A stretch of 64,000 nucleotides of DNA from Alteromonas salexigens (GTDB taxonomy: Bacteria; Pseudomonadota; Gammaproteobacteria; Enterobacterales; Alteromonadaceae): assembly GCF_025628895.1 (NCBI RefSeq), contig NZ_JAOTJC010000005.1:62001-126000 (forward strand). Reading direction: 5' to 3'. Under the pieces are notes generated by a model, which made no database searches, was not told where the DNA came from, and saw only the letters and a list, made by a program, of their open reading frames with translations. Below, in pieces: positions 38,584 through 47,001 of the stretch; the stretch's first letter is position 1; each line of letters starts with the position of its first letter. The position numbers and the translations under genes are program-made.

Positions 38584-39286
38584 ACAATTTACTGTTAAGC
38601 AGGATAAATGCGCCATGAAGGTTAATACCGACAGCCTCATTCTGGGCAGTTGGGTTAGGGTGGCAGGGCGTTATCGTATACTGGATATCGGCACCGGCAC
38701 TGGGATCCTGGCCTTGATGCTGGCCCAGCGGGCCAGTGAAGAGGCAGTCATTGACGCGATTGAAATTGATGCTGATGCAGCAAGGCAGGCGCGGGAAAAT
38801 GTTCTGGCCTCACCCTGGGCCGATAATATCGCTGTGTGTCAGGGCTCAGTACTCACTCAGTGTCCTGGTCGCCAATATGATCTGATTGCCTGTAACCCCC
38901 CTTATTTCGCCGCTCCAGCTCAGTCCACTCAGGCTTACGCTACGCAGTCGGAGGCCCGCCAGCAGGCCAGAATGCAGGACAGTCTCAGTCCGGCCAGGTT
39001 GTTTGCATGGGTGGCTGCGTACCTGACTGCTGAGGGAGCGTTTTACTGCCTGTACCCTGCTGATCAGGTTCACGATATTGTAGAGCAGGGCAGAGCGTGC
39101 GGACTATATTGTACAGACCTGCTGTGGGTGCAAAGCTATGCCCATAAGGCTGCGCACGTGGCTGCGATGTGTTTCACGCGGCAGGAGGGCGCAGTACAGA
39201 AAGAAACCCTGGTTATTCACACAGAGACAGGCGACTATTCGGATGACTACCGGAACTTATGCCGGCCATATTATCTTAAATTCTGA
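38570..39286 (+). CDS. trmN6: tRNA1(Val) adenine-N6-methyltransferase
   Basis: S-adenosylmethionine-dependent enzyme methylating A37 of tRNA1(Val), YfiC family, 238 residues. I prefer the GTG at 38570 (FQCKQFTVKQDKCAMKV), preceded by GGAGAG at 7 bases, over the ATG at 38555. Motif I is LDIGTGTGILALMLAQ, the N6-adenine catalytic motif is NPPYF, and KCAMKVNTDSLILGSW is the substrate-side signature of the family. It overlaps the preceding gene by 14 bases, so the two are probably coupled. Confidence 0.93.
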   Translation: MFQCKQFTVKQDKCAMKVNTDSLILGSWVRVAGRYRILDIGTGTGILALMLAQRASEEAVIDAIEIDADAARQARENVLASPWADNIAVCQGSVLTQCPGRQYDLIACNPPYFAAPAQSTQAYATQSEARQQARMQDSLSPARLFAWVAAYLTAEGAFYCLYPADQVHDIVEQGRACGLYCTDLLWVQSYAHKAAHVAAMCFTRQEGAVQKETLVIHTETGDYSDDYRNLCRPYYLKF

Positions 39287-39296
39287 GCCACCAGGA

Positions 39297-39662
39297 ATGA
39301 AAAGTATGCTGCCCGACTGCTTAAAGCCTTATACACAGCGACTGGTGATTCAGCCATTCCTGTGGCGGGAGCGACAATGGCGGGTGCCTTTCTATCAGGT
39401 GTATGCCCGGTTGTCAGCACCGGTTGCCGCAGATTTCCTGACCTATCGGTCAAAAAAAGTGGCTATACTGCATCTGGGAAAGTATCATGTGCCGCTTTTT
39501 GATCCCTGTCGCCAGGGTATTGACGTATTACCCGCGCACGCGGTGGTGCTAAGCCACTGCAAAGGCAACCGGTTTGGATTATATGCGTTTCCGGCAGACA
39601 CCGTGCTGGCTCCGTTGTTCTTACCCCTGGGTACGCAATACCTGCGTCGGCAATCGCAGTAA
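39297..39662 (+). CDS. Hypothetical protein, perhaps CheW-like
   Basis: A 121-residue protein I do not recognise with certainty. The upstream frame from 39138 overlaps trmN6 and is not credible. The start is either the ATG at 39297 or the one at 39306, which has CAGGA at 9 bases. The central beta-rich stretch (VAILHLGKYHVPLFDPCRQG, then VVLSHCKGNRFGLYAFPA) loosely recalls CheW-type modules, but no chemotaxis gene is nearby. No signal or membrane helix is seen. It lies 10 bases after trmN6 and 12 before ygjV, so it is probably co-transcribed. Confidence 0.7.
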   Translation: MKSMLPDCLKPYTQRLVIQPFLWRERQWRVPFYQVYARLSAPVAADFLTYRSKKVAILHLGKYHVPLFDPCRQGIDVLPAHAVVLSHCKGNRFGLYAFPADTVLAPLFLPLGTQYLRRQSQ

Positions 39663-39674
39663 CAGGAATACACC

Positions 39675-40214
39675 ATGATGCAATATTTGGCAGAGGGCTT
39701 TGGTGCACTTGCGGTTATATTGAATTTTATTGGCTACCGGCAGAACCATGTCGATCGCTATTTGATAATATCCGCAGGAGCGTTATTGTCAGTAAGCATT
39801 CACTTTTTTATGCTGGACGCGATGGCTGCCGGGGTGGGCTGTATGCTCGCCAGTATCCGTAACATCGTGGCGCTGAAATCCCGCGCCCACAGTATTCTGG
39901 CGTTATTCGTAGCCGCGAATCTGGCCTTTTTTGCGTTCGAGTGGTTTGTACTGGAGCATAGCTGGATCATTATCATTGCTTACAGCTCATCGCTGATTTT
40001 TACCATCGGCTCTATTGTGCTGCGTGATGCGATGAAAATTCGTCAGTGGTTTCTGGTGGCCGAGTCGCTGGGACTTGCCTACGCCCTGCTGGTAGGCAGT
40101 ATCTTCGGTACAATCTTTAACATCAGCAATCTGTTCAGCATCATTACTAAGCTGATCCAAGAAAAACGTCGACTGGCGAAACCTGAACAAACGTCTGATA
40201 ACCACACCGTCTGA
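39675..40214 (+). CDS. ygjV: YgjV family inner-membrane protein
   Basis: A 179-residue integral membrane protein with about five to six helices. The N-terminus (EGFGALAVILNFIGYRQ) and the repeated small-residue helices (IISAGALLSVSIHFFML, ASIRNIVALKSR) match YgjV. Its function is unknown. It ends the plus-strand cluster started at 37921. Confidence 0.85.
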   Translation: MMQYLAEGFGALAVILNFIGYRQNHVDRYLIISAGALLSVSIHFFMLDAMAAGVGCMLASIRNIVALKSRAHSILALFVAANLAFFAFEWFVLEHSWIIIIAYSSSLIFTIGSIVLRDAMKIRQWFLVAESLGLAYALLVGSIFGTIFNISNLFSIITKLIQEKRRLAKPEQTSDNHTV

Positions 40215-40234
40215 ACGCGCCCTTCACTGAAAGT

Positions 40235-40525
40235 TTACGCTGACGCTTTCCGTCCACGGGCGGTGAGCGCCCGCCTGAGAACAAATAAATAAATGCCGGC
40301 ACAGCCGAACCGTGCCAGTCTGGCAGGTTCAGATACTTCGATACTCTGGGCGGCAGGCTCGGGTGTAACATCGCTGTCGGTGGCGCCTATAAGTGGCTCG
40401 CTGTTCGGCGCCACGTCCTTGAAATCCACCATGGCGACCAAGGGGGGCGGCGTCACATTCTGTCGCGCTGTCGCCGTTCTGTCAGGCTGGCTGGACTGAG
40501 GCCGTGGCGTCACCGGTACAAACAC
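40235..40525 (-). CDS. Doubtful small ORF with PEP-CTERM-like tail
   Basis: An open frame of 96 codons from GTG 40525 with no good ribosome site. The proline-rich middle ends in VSEPARLARFGCAGIYLFVL-RRA, which has the layout of a PEP-CTERM sorting tail (E-P, hydrophobic helix, arginines). The frame stays open upstream to about 40614 without an ATG. A separate frame from ATG 40616, with GGAG upstream, encodes a 26-residue arginine-rich peptide (KGERIRVRRRSRKA) that stops at about 40539. The two could be pieces of one frameshifted gene, or both may be chance. No signal peptide is visible. Confidence 0.25.
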   Translation of the reverse strand: MFVPVTPRPQSSQPDRTATARQNVTPPPLVAMVDFKDVAPNSEPLIGATDSDVTPEPAAQSIEVSEPARLARFGCAGIYLFVLRRALTARGRKASA

Positions 40526-40745
40526 AGAACCTGGGTTATCCTGTCCGGGCCTGCGCTTTACGGCTACGACGACGCACGCGAATGCGTTCGCCTTTATTAT
40601 TATTGTTATTCAACATGGTGAGGTTTGCTCCAGATTATTGGCTGGAACCGTTTCAACATGGTTATCCAGACAACCTTATGCTAGATCGTTGCGATCGTGC
40701 AAACGAGAGCCAGAGCCACACCTATGTATATGCTTTTGTAAGCAT

Positions 40746-40773
40746 AAAAAAACCGCCCAGAAGGCGGTTTTTT
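40746..40773. terminator. Terminator downstream of exbD
   Basis: Stem AAACCGCC / GGCGGTTT with a 5-base loop and A/T runs on both sides, so it works in either direction; it closes exbD on the minus strand. Confidence 0.92.
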
Positions 40774-40788
40774 GGTATTGAGTAAGGT

Positions 40789-41196
40789 TTAGGAACCTTT
40801 CACCAGCACTGATACTTTTTCAATGCCAGCAACTTTCACCTGGTTCATAACTTCAACCACGGTGCCATGTTCGGTGTCTTCGTGAGCCTGGATAGCTGCA
40901 GTGTCAGTGTTATTTTCCGCCAGGTAAGTCTGCGTGTTCGCAACTACGCGACGAATATCCACTTCACGACCGCCCATTGTAATGGTGCCATTCTCGTCAA
41001 TGCGAATAGACAATGAGCTTGAAGGCTTGTCGGTGTTCGACTGGTTATCTTCAGGACGGTTTACATCCAAACCTTTCTCTTTCACGAACGACGTAGTAAC
41101 AATGAAGAAAATCAACATGATGAACACAATGTCCAACATGGGCGTCATGTCAATCTGAGCCTCGTCATCGGCCGAGGTATGCTTTTTTCTTTTCAT
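40789..41196 (-). CDS. exbD: ExbD/TolR-family biopolymer transport protein
   Basis: A 135-residue energy-transducing component. A short basic N-terminus precedes one membrane helix (DMTPMLDIVFIMLIFFIVTT) that includes the essential proton-carrying aspartate in the MTPMLDIVF motif, then a periplasmic domain (LSIRIDENGTITMGG). It normally works with ExbB and TonB to power TonB-dependent receptors. No exbB, tonB or tolQ is adjacent. It is a single-gene unit between a terminator and its own upstream region. Confidence 0.93.
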   Translation of the reverse strand: MKRKKHTSADDEAQIDMTPMLDIVFIMLIFFIVTTSFVKEKGLDVNRPEDNQSNTDKPSSSLSIRIDENGTITMGGREVDIRRVVANTQTYLAENNTDTAAIQAHEDTEHGTVVEVMNQVKVAGIEKVSVLVKGS

Positions 41197-41336
41197 CTCG
41201 TATTCTTTCTTCTCTTACATTCGAGCACATTAGTATACTGTTTGTAACAAAAATGAATAGCGTTTTGTACAACACAGCCTACATCTTAACACTTGTTGCC
41301 GGAATATTGTTCAAAAAAGCCGAAAACCACGACGGG

Positions 41337-42125
41337 TTACGGTGATTTTTTAGCCAGCGCAATACCCAACTGGTAAAAGTATAGCATCAACTGTTGGTTA
41401 AGTTGATTGCGCAAACTACCATGCGGGTAGATCCCAAGTCTAGCTTCGGTGGACTTTTTCGTACCCTGCACCAGGAACGCATTTTTTATCGCGTGATCCT
41501 GAACACAGGCCTCAAAAGCCCGCGCTGCCATCTCCTGAGGCATGGCATAATAATACATTTTGAGCGCGCGATCAGCCTCGATCGATCGGATCAGGTATGG
41601 GCTGGGGCCATTAGTGGTGTCTAAGAACAAGGTGGAAAAGCACTCACACAACAGATCGTTGAGCGGATGAGGCTGGACAGTGGCATTGTCCAGCCAGGCT
41701 TGTGAGGCAAAGTTGCCGGTGGGCTTCACGGTAAACACCTTGCCGGCAATGTAGTGGTCAAACCCGTGAAACCACTCATGGGCGAGGGCGCCGCCGCCGG
41801 CATTTTTAGCCAGCGCCAGCTGGCGTTTAGCGGGGTTGTAGTGAGCGCTGGCGTGTTTTTGCCCGCCATGACCGAAAGCCAGTGAGAGCGAGCCGTTCAG
41901 CGAAATAACCTGTTCGTTGACTTGCAGAATATCGATAAGATCGTACAGCGCATCGAAGAACAGGTTGGCGGCCAGTTGTTGCTCTTCGGGGGTAACCCAG
42001 CGACCTACCGTAATACTGGCAAAATTAAACAGCTTACGGATGTCATTAAACGACACATCGGCACCATCTCTGTGGCTGGCGCCGTTCCGAAAATAGGTTT
42101 TGTGGAGTCGGCCAGGGTTAGTCAC
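41337..42125 (-). CDS. LPD1-like zincin-type protein (CLCA_X family)
   Basis: A 262-residue cytoplasmic protein. LSLAFGHGGQKHASAHYNPAKR (in part) and GALAHEWFHGFDHYIAG resemble the LPD1 domain, a zincin-like module best known from large polyvalent proteins of phages and conjugative elements. HEWFH gives an HExxH metal site and a further glutamate lies in LLCECFSTLF. Peptidase activity is an inference. It starts at GTG 42125 inside the last codons of fldB (8-base overlap), so translation is coupled. No mobile-element genes surround it. Confidence 0.8.
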   Translation of the reverse strand: MTNPGRLHKTYFRNGASHRDGADVSFNDIRKLFNFASITVGRWVTPEEQQLAANLFFDALYDLIDILQVNEQVISLNGSLSLAFGHGGQKHASAHYNPAKRQLALAKNAGGGALAHEWFHGFDHYIAGKVFTVKPTGNFASQAWLDNATVQPHPLNDLLCECFSTLFLDTTNGPSPYLIRSIEADRALKMYYYAMPQEMAARAFEACVQDHAIKNAFLVQGTKKSTEARLGIYPHGSLRNQLNQQLMLYFYQLGIALAKKSP

Positions 42126-42657
42126 TTAGCTCTTCAAGGAGCTGGTGGCACCAGGTGTGAATGCGATCATCAGTGAGATCATACTGGTTTTCATCGTCCA
42201 GTGATAAACCCACAAATTGCGTCTTGTCCTCGGTCAGCGCTTTTGACTGGGCAAAATCATAGCCCTGATTAGGCCAGTAACCGATAATCTTACAGCCAGA
42301 CGGCTGAATGGCATCATGCAGCATGCCCAGGGCGTCCTGGAACCAGTCGGTGTAGCCTATCTGGTCGCCGAGCCCGAATAACGCCACAATTTTATCACTG
42401 AGATCTAACTGGTAGACCTCGTCCCAGTGAGACTCCCAGTCTTCCTGCAGTTCGCCGAAATCCCAGGTAGAAATGCCCAAAATGAGAATGTCGTAGTTGG
42501 CGGTGTGGGTGAGGGGTTCTTCCTGAATGTTGTGCAAACAGACAACCTGGTCGTCAAACAACGCATTCAGTTGCGCCTGAATTTTTTCAGCCGCCATTTC
42601 GGTGTAACAGGTGGTGGAGCCATAAAATAGCCCGATCTTCAGTGCCGTATCACTCAT
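42118..42657 (-). CDS. fldB: Flavodoxin FldB-like
   Basis: Long-chain flavodoxin of 179 residues, a small FMN electron carrier. The phosphate loop is IGLFYGSTTCYTEMAAEKI, the FMN-stacking loops are GISTWDFGELQEDW and FGLGDQIGYTDWF. The length and the loop insertion mark it as the long-chain type. ATG overlaps the end of the phoD-like gene by 8 bases (ATGAGTGA). Confidence 0.92.
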   Translation of the reverse strand: MSDTALKIGLFYGSTTCYTEMAAEKIQAQLNALFDDQVVCLHNIQEEPLTHTANYDILILGISTWDFGELQEDWESHWDEVYQLDLSDKIVALFGLGDQIGYTDWFQDALGMLHDAIQPSGCKIIGYWPNQGYDFAQSKALTEDKTQFVGLSLDDENQYDLTDDRIHTWCHQLLEELSD

Positions 42658-44563
42658 CTTTCGCCTCTTTACTACTCTGGTGCCGGACGAATTCTACCGT
42701 TTCTCCGTTGCTACACAAAGCTTTGCAGTGCACTGTCGGGTCGTTCGGGTGTAACTCCAGCAGTCCAATGGCTGATCCATTCAGTAATTCGCCGCTGTGA
42801 TCACCCGGATCCCGGGCGCGCACCGACATATTCCGGCGACGGGTGAACACATTCAGCGGCGATGAGGGGCGGTAGAGGGCCCGGTTAAATCGGTCCAGCC
42901 AGGTAATGAGCGTGTTGGGAAAGGTATTCTTAATTCCGCTACAGGTAAACTGGGTAATATGCGGAGAGTTGCGTCGAAACCGCAGCCGGACGTCATAAAC
43001 AAACGAGTAATGGACATCACCGGACAAGATAATGAATTCCGGCGGGGTACGAAAATGCCGGAAAATATTCAGCATGACATTAGCGGTGCCTTTGTGGGCC
43101 ATCCAGTTTTCCGCGTCTACCGTGAGTGCTTTGCCCATCAGTGTGAATACTTTCTGCACCGCTTCGATGAATTTAACGCCATAGACAGGCGCTGCCGATA
43201 CGACGATCACTGCCTCTTTACCTATCAGGGACTGCTGAAATTCACACATGGCCTCCCAGTCCATCAAGCCAGAGGGCTTATTTAGACTCGACTCCGAACG
43301 CCACCGCCGGGTACGGGTATCCAGCACATTGATGGGCGGGGTGGTCTCCAGTTGGTAGTGCCACTCCTCAAAGTCGAACAGCGTGGCAATAAATTCATCG
43401 TGTTGGGCCAGCCCGCCGGGCGTGAAGGTGGCATCAATGTGTTCCTGCAGCGGGTCGAAATTCGTCGGGCAGTTGCCCCAGCCCTGACACAGCAAGTAGC
43501 CCATCAGGGCATTGCCCACCATACGTTTGGACAGTGGATGCCCGTACACCTCCTGCTCCCAGCCTCGGGTCAGGTTCCAGTCATCGGTCACATCGTGATC
43601 GTCGAATATCATGTAAGTGGGCAGGTGCGCCAGTAACCGCCGCACGGCCGGCAACGTGTCGCAAAAGCCCGTAATAGTCTGCTGCTCCTGCCGGAATTGC
43701 GGCTTATAGCGATCATCTACGGGATCTTCACTGATGTGGACAAATCGCCAGGGCGTATCGGACCAGACCAGTAGGTACATAGCCATCACTTCGGCAAAGC
43801 TGATTAAATGGTTCTGTGCATTGACCGAGGTAAAGACCGGCTTTTTCTTGGCGCCAAAAAACAATTTTGACAGCGCGGTATTGGTGGCAATTTTCGGTAG
43901 CAGCTGCTCGCGCTCATACAGGTTGTGAGGATGACCAGGCAGGGCATCACTGTGCTCAATGACTGCGCCGCTGAGAGACTCACCGAACAGCCCAAGCGCA
44001 GTTACTACCTGCTGAACAGCCTGTAACATGGGCCCGGCGACATCATCAGCGTAAATCTGATCGCCGGTCATAAGTAACAGATCAGGCCGGGGCGTCTGGT
44101 GAGTTATCGCTTCCTCCAGCAAGCTGTCTACCCGCGTCAGGGCGTCGGCACTGTCGTGATGTGGCTTACGGCACGAACCATGGAGGACCTGCCGCAGTTC
44201 AGGCTGCCAGCAAAAGCTCAATGACTGCTGACCGGGATAGTACAGGGCGGGCAGCGCGCTTTCCCAGCGCGCCTGAAAGTGAGTACTGGCAAATTGCAGC
44301 TGATAACAGACCGGCGTGGCTTTAGCTATTGGGGCGCTAAACTCCACGGTAACCAGGCCTACATAGGCATGCTTGCCCACCGGCACGTACTTACACCGGG
44401 TGGTGGCGGCAAGCGGCTTATCATGCTGGGATAACACGATATCCAGCGAGTCTGGTTGTGAGGTTACTAACCACAGGTGGCAGTGTGTTGCGGTAGTGTG
44501 CCTGACTATGGGGCCAGCCAGTACCGCCGGCATTTCTGGCGTATCGGTCACGCTGTCTCGCAT
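42650..44563 (-). CDS. PhoD-like alkaline phosphatase family protein
   Basis: A 637-residue metallophosphatase-like protein. LLLMTGDQIYADDVAGPML, YMIFDDHDVTDDWNLTRGW and FIILSGDVHYSFVYDV supply the metal-binding residues. No signal peptide or twin-arginine motif is present, unlike secreted PhoD, so it probably acts in the cytoplasm. It is the first gene of a coupled operon with fldB and the LPD1-like gene, a combination whose logic is not obvious. Confidence 0.87.
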   Translation of the reverse strand: MRDSVTDTPEMPAVLAGPIVRHTTATHCHLWLVTSQPDSLDIVLSQHDKPLAATTRCKYVPVGKHAYVGLVTVEFSAPIAKATPVCYQLQFASTHFQARWESALPALYYPGQQSLSFCWQPELRQVLHGSCRKPHHDSADALTRVDSLLEEAITHQTPRPDLLLMTGDQIYADDVAGPMLQAVQQVVTALGLFGESLSGAVIEHSDALPGHPHNLYEREQLLPKIATNTALSKLFFGAKKKPVFTSVNAQNHLISFAEVMAMYLLVWSDTPWRFVHISEDPVDDRYKPQFRQEQQTITGFCDTLPAVRRLLAHLPTYMIFDDHDVTDDWNLTRGWEQEVYGHPLSKRMVGNALMGYLLCQGWGNCPTNFDPLQEHIDATFTPGGLAQHDEFIATLFDFEEWHYQLETTPPINVLDTRTRRWRSESSLNKPSGLMDWEAMCEFQQSLIGKEAVIVVSAAPVYGVKFIEAVQKVFTLMGKALTVDAENWMAHKGTANVMLNIFRHFRTPPEFIILSGDVHYSFVYDVRLRFRRNSPHITQFTCSGIKNTFPNTLITWLDRFNRALYRPSSPLNVFTRRRNMSVRARDPGDHSGELLNGSAIGLLELHPNDPTVHCKALCSNGETVEFVRHQSSKEAKDE

Positions 44564-44771
44564 GAAGTAACAAACATATGCTAACCATAACGCGTTTTTG
44601 GTGCTTCGATAATGAGAAATTTGTCAGCAAATGCAACCAGATGCGCCAGCACTTGCCGTGGCGGCCTGCAAACGTTGCAAGTTTTTATAAACAAACGCAG
44701 AATCTACGCTGTATATGTTTCAGCGAACGGTTGCTAACGCAGCTATGAGCACAACCAACGGGAAATTCGCC

Positions 44772-45911
44772 ATGTTGAAAACCAGTCTGCCGGTGGGCTT
44801 GTCATTACTTATGTTGCTGGGCTGCTCCGATGCGCCGGCCCCTGAAGTTCAAAGTGATGAGGCCCAAAGTACTGCGCTTACGGTGACTGGCGTATGGGTT
44901 AAGGAAGCCGGCGGTGGCGTAATGGCAGATCCGCAAACATCTGGCCTGACCCATGTTAACGGGCTGCTGGCCAGCATTTCTGATGGCAGCGCGTTGCCAA
45001 ATCAGCAACGTCGTATCCACATGCTGGATCCGGCCACGGCCACTTTGATGCCCACGCCTGACGCTATGGGCATGGCGAGTCGGGTACGCCGCAGCTGCTT
45101 TGCCGATTACCTGAAAACCGAACCGGATCTGGAAGCGCTGGTGGTCGACCCCACCGACAGCACGGTGTTTTATACCGTAACAGAAGATGCTACCCGCACC
45201 GGTGCGCTGTCTGTGCGCTGTCAGAAGCGTTATGAGGAGACCGGCTCCACTGACTATCCGACCTTACTGGTGCGTCTGAAACGGCATGATGATGGTTCAG
45301 CTACTATGACCCATGTACGTCCGCTGGCGTTCGACAGTACGCTGGCGGTGGGTGACTTTCCCAACGATGGCATTGAAGGAATGGCGCTGGCACCAGACGG
45401 TACCTTATATCTGGGACTGGAAAAAGACGCCGCCGGGCAGCCGCGACTATTCTCACTCAGCCTGGACGAAAAGTTCTGGGAGTCACAGGAGTTTGCCAGG
45501 GTTGAGGATGCGGGTTTAGCCCTGCCTCACTTTGACAGTGGCAACCACCCCATTAACGGGCTTGAGTATTATCATCATGCGGCCACAGGTCAGGGGTATA
45601 TCCTTGCCGCTGCCCGCAACGATGACGAATTGTGGGTGATCAGCACTGACCCCGAGCAGTCGTATCAGCGCATTTCTTTACAATTTACTGCAGCCGTTGA
45701 CGAGGGCACCGCCGGATGTCCGCCTCAGGAAATCATGGACAATGCCTCAATTGAAGGGCTGGCCGTGATTGACCAAACACTGTGGCTGATAAATGACCCG
45801 TGGAAGAAAAATTATCTCAAAAACGTGCAGTGCGGGGCGAACGAAGAAAGGTATAAGGCAATGGCACCGCTGTTGTTTTCAGTGCCATTGCAGGCGTCGT
45901 GGTTTAATTAA
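44772..45911 (+). CDS. Lipoprotein with propeller-like (esterase-like phytase type) domain
   Basis: A 379-residue exported lipoprotein with lipobox LLMLLGC (cysteine near 17). The start at 44772 was chosen to begin the signal peptide; the frame from 44715 adds an implausible extension. The body is repetitive beta sequence, with GIEGMALAPDGTLYLGLEKD and NASIEGLAVIDQTLWLINDP resembling the esterase-like or phytase-like beta-propeller repeats. Acidic residues may bind calcium. The function is unknown. It is divergent from phoD and convergent with msrA, overlapping it by 4 bases. Confidence 0.78.
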   Translation: MLKTSLPVGLSLLMLLGCSDAPAPEVQSDEAQSTALTVTGVWVKEAGGGVMADPQTSGLTHVNGLLASISDGSALPNQQRRIHMLDPATATLMPTPDAMGMASRVRRSCFADYLKTEPDLEALVVDPTDSTVFYTVTEDATRTGALSVRCQKRYEETGSTDYPTLLVRLKRHDDGSATMTHVRPLAFDSTLAVGDFPNDGIEGMALAPDGTLYLGLEKDAAGQPRLFSLSLDEKFWESQEFARVEDAGLALPHFDSGNHPINGLEYYHHAATGQGYILAAARNDDELWVISTDPEQSYQRISLQFTAAVDEGTAGCPPQEIMDNASIEGLAVIDQTLWLINDPWKKNYLKNVQCGANEERYKAMAPLLFSVPLQASWFN

Positions 45912-46444
45912 CGCAGTTTTGACGCAAACGTTTTCTTAAACTTTGCGAGCTTGGGGGCCACCACCATTGCACAGTACTGATTTTCAGGGTTATTTTTGAA
46001 ATAGTTCTGGTGATAGTCTTCCGCCGGTACATAGTTTGATATCGGCTCAACCTCCGTCACAATGGGGTCTGGCCATACTTCATCGTCAGTCATTTCCTGA
46101 ATGATGGCCTCAGCCTCCTTGCGCTGACTGTCGTTGTGGTAAAACACCACGCTGCGGTACTGGGTGCCGACGTCGTTACCCTGACGGTTCAGCTGTGTCG
46201 GGTCGTGCAGTGCAAAAAAGATTTCCAGTACTTCACGGTAGGAGAGCAGTTCCGGATTGTAGGTCACCTGCACCACTTCTGCATGCCCGGTCTCTCCCCG
46301 GCATACCGACTCATAGGAAGGGGTAGGGTCGTCGCCACCGGCGTAACCGGAAATGGCACTTTCTACGCCTTCAACGCTATTAAACGCCGATTCAATGCAC
46401 CAAAAGCAGCCGCCTGCCAGTGTCGCGGTTTCATGGTTAGCCAT
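45908..46444 (-). CDS. msrA: Peptide-methionine (S)-S-oxide reductase
   Basis: Repairs oxidised methionine in proteins, 178 residues. The catalytic cysteine is in ATLAGGCFWCIESAF near residue 13. GYAGGDDPTPSYESVCRGETGHAEVVQV and HDPTQLNRQGNDVGTQYRS (each in part) are the standard core motifs. No MsrB domain is fused. It stands alone on the minus strand. Confidence 0.97.
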   Translation of the reverse strand: MANHETATLAGGCFWCIESAFNSVEGVESAISGYAGGDDPTPSYESVCRGETGHAEVVQVTYNPELLSYREVLEIFFALHDPTQLNRQGNDVGTQYRSVVFYHNDSQRKEAEAIIQEMTDDEVWPDPIVTEVEPISNYVPAEDYHQNYFKNNPENQYCAMVVAPKLAKFKKTFASKLR

Positions 46445-46605
46445 AGTGAATATCCTTGTGATTGCTTATGGCTCAGAGTGTGGGTCCGCCCCAGGGCAAA
46501 CACAAGTCATCCATAACAGTTTTCTTATCGTAAAACGGCATAACAAAAAGCAAAAAAGTGTGAATAAGGCGCAAGGTCTGCCTCGCACTGAAAACAGAGG
46601 TAATT

Positions 46606-47001
46606 ATGATCATTTTCTACGATGGCTACTGTCCGTTATGCCAGAGTGAAATGCGCCATCTGCAAAAGTACGATACCCAGGGTGTAATCCGGTTTGAAGA
46701 TATTCAGTCGCCGGCTTTCAGTGACCGGTTCCCCGCCCTTGATTGGCAGGCCCTGAACGCCCGTATTCACGTGCAGATGCCGGATGGCTCACTGGTCACC
46801 GGATTGGATGCCACTTACCAGGCGTGGCACGCGGTGGGCAAAGGCTGGTTGTATGCGCCACTACGCTGGCCAGTGATACGGCCTCTGGCCGATTTGGCCT
46901 ATAACTTTTTCGCCCGCCATCGCTATCGGATTTCCTACTTGTTAACCGGTAAACGTCGCGGCTGTGGTACAGCCTGTAGGGTGGAGAAACCAAATGAGTG
47001 A
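46606..47001 (+). CDS. DCC/DUF393 thioredoxin-like protein
   Basis: A 131-residue protein with the DCC-family signature FYDGYCPLCQSEMRHL, a thioredoxin-like CxxC at about residues 9-12. VTGLDATYQAWHAVGKGWLY and the hydrophobic RPLADLAYNFFARHRYRIS segment follow. Members are predicted thiol oxidoreductases of unknown partner. The 3' end overlaps the following dehydrogenase by 8 bases. Confidence 0.87.
   Translation: MIIFYDGYCPLCQSEMRHLQKYDTQGVIRFEDIQSPAFSDRFPALDWQALNARIHVQMPDGSLVTGLDATYQAWHAVGKGWLYAPLRWPVIRPLADLAYNFFARHRYRISYLLTGKRRGCGTACRVEKPNE

Noticed and set aside
39138-39296. Upstream extension of the gene before ygjV into trmN6
   Set aside because: It overlaps the well-supported trmN6 frame and lacks a ribosome site; the two ATGs at 39297 and 39306 are better.
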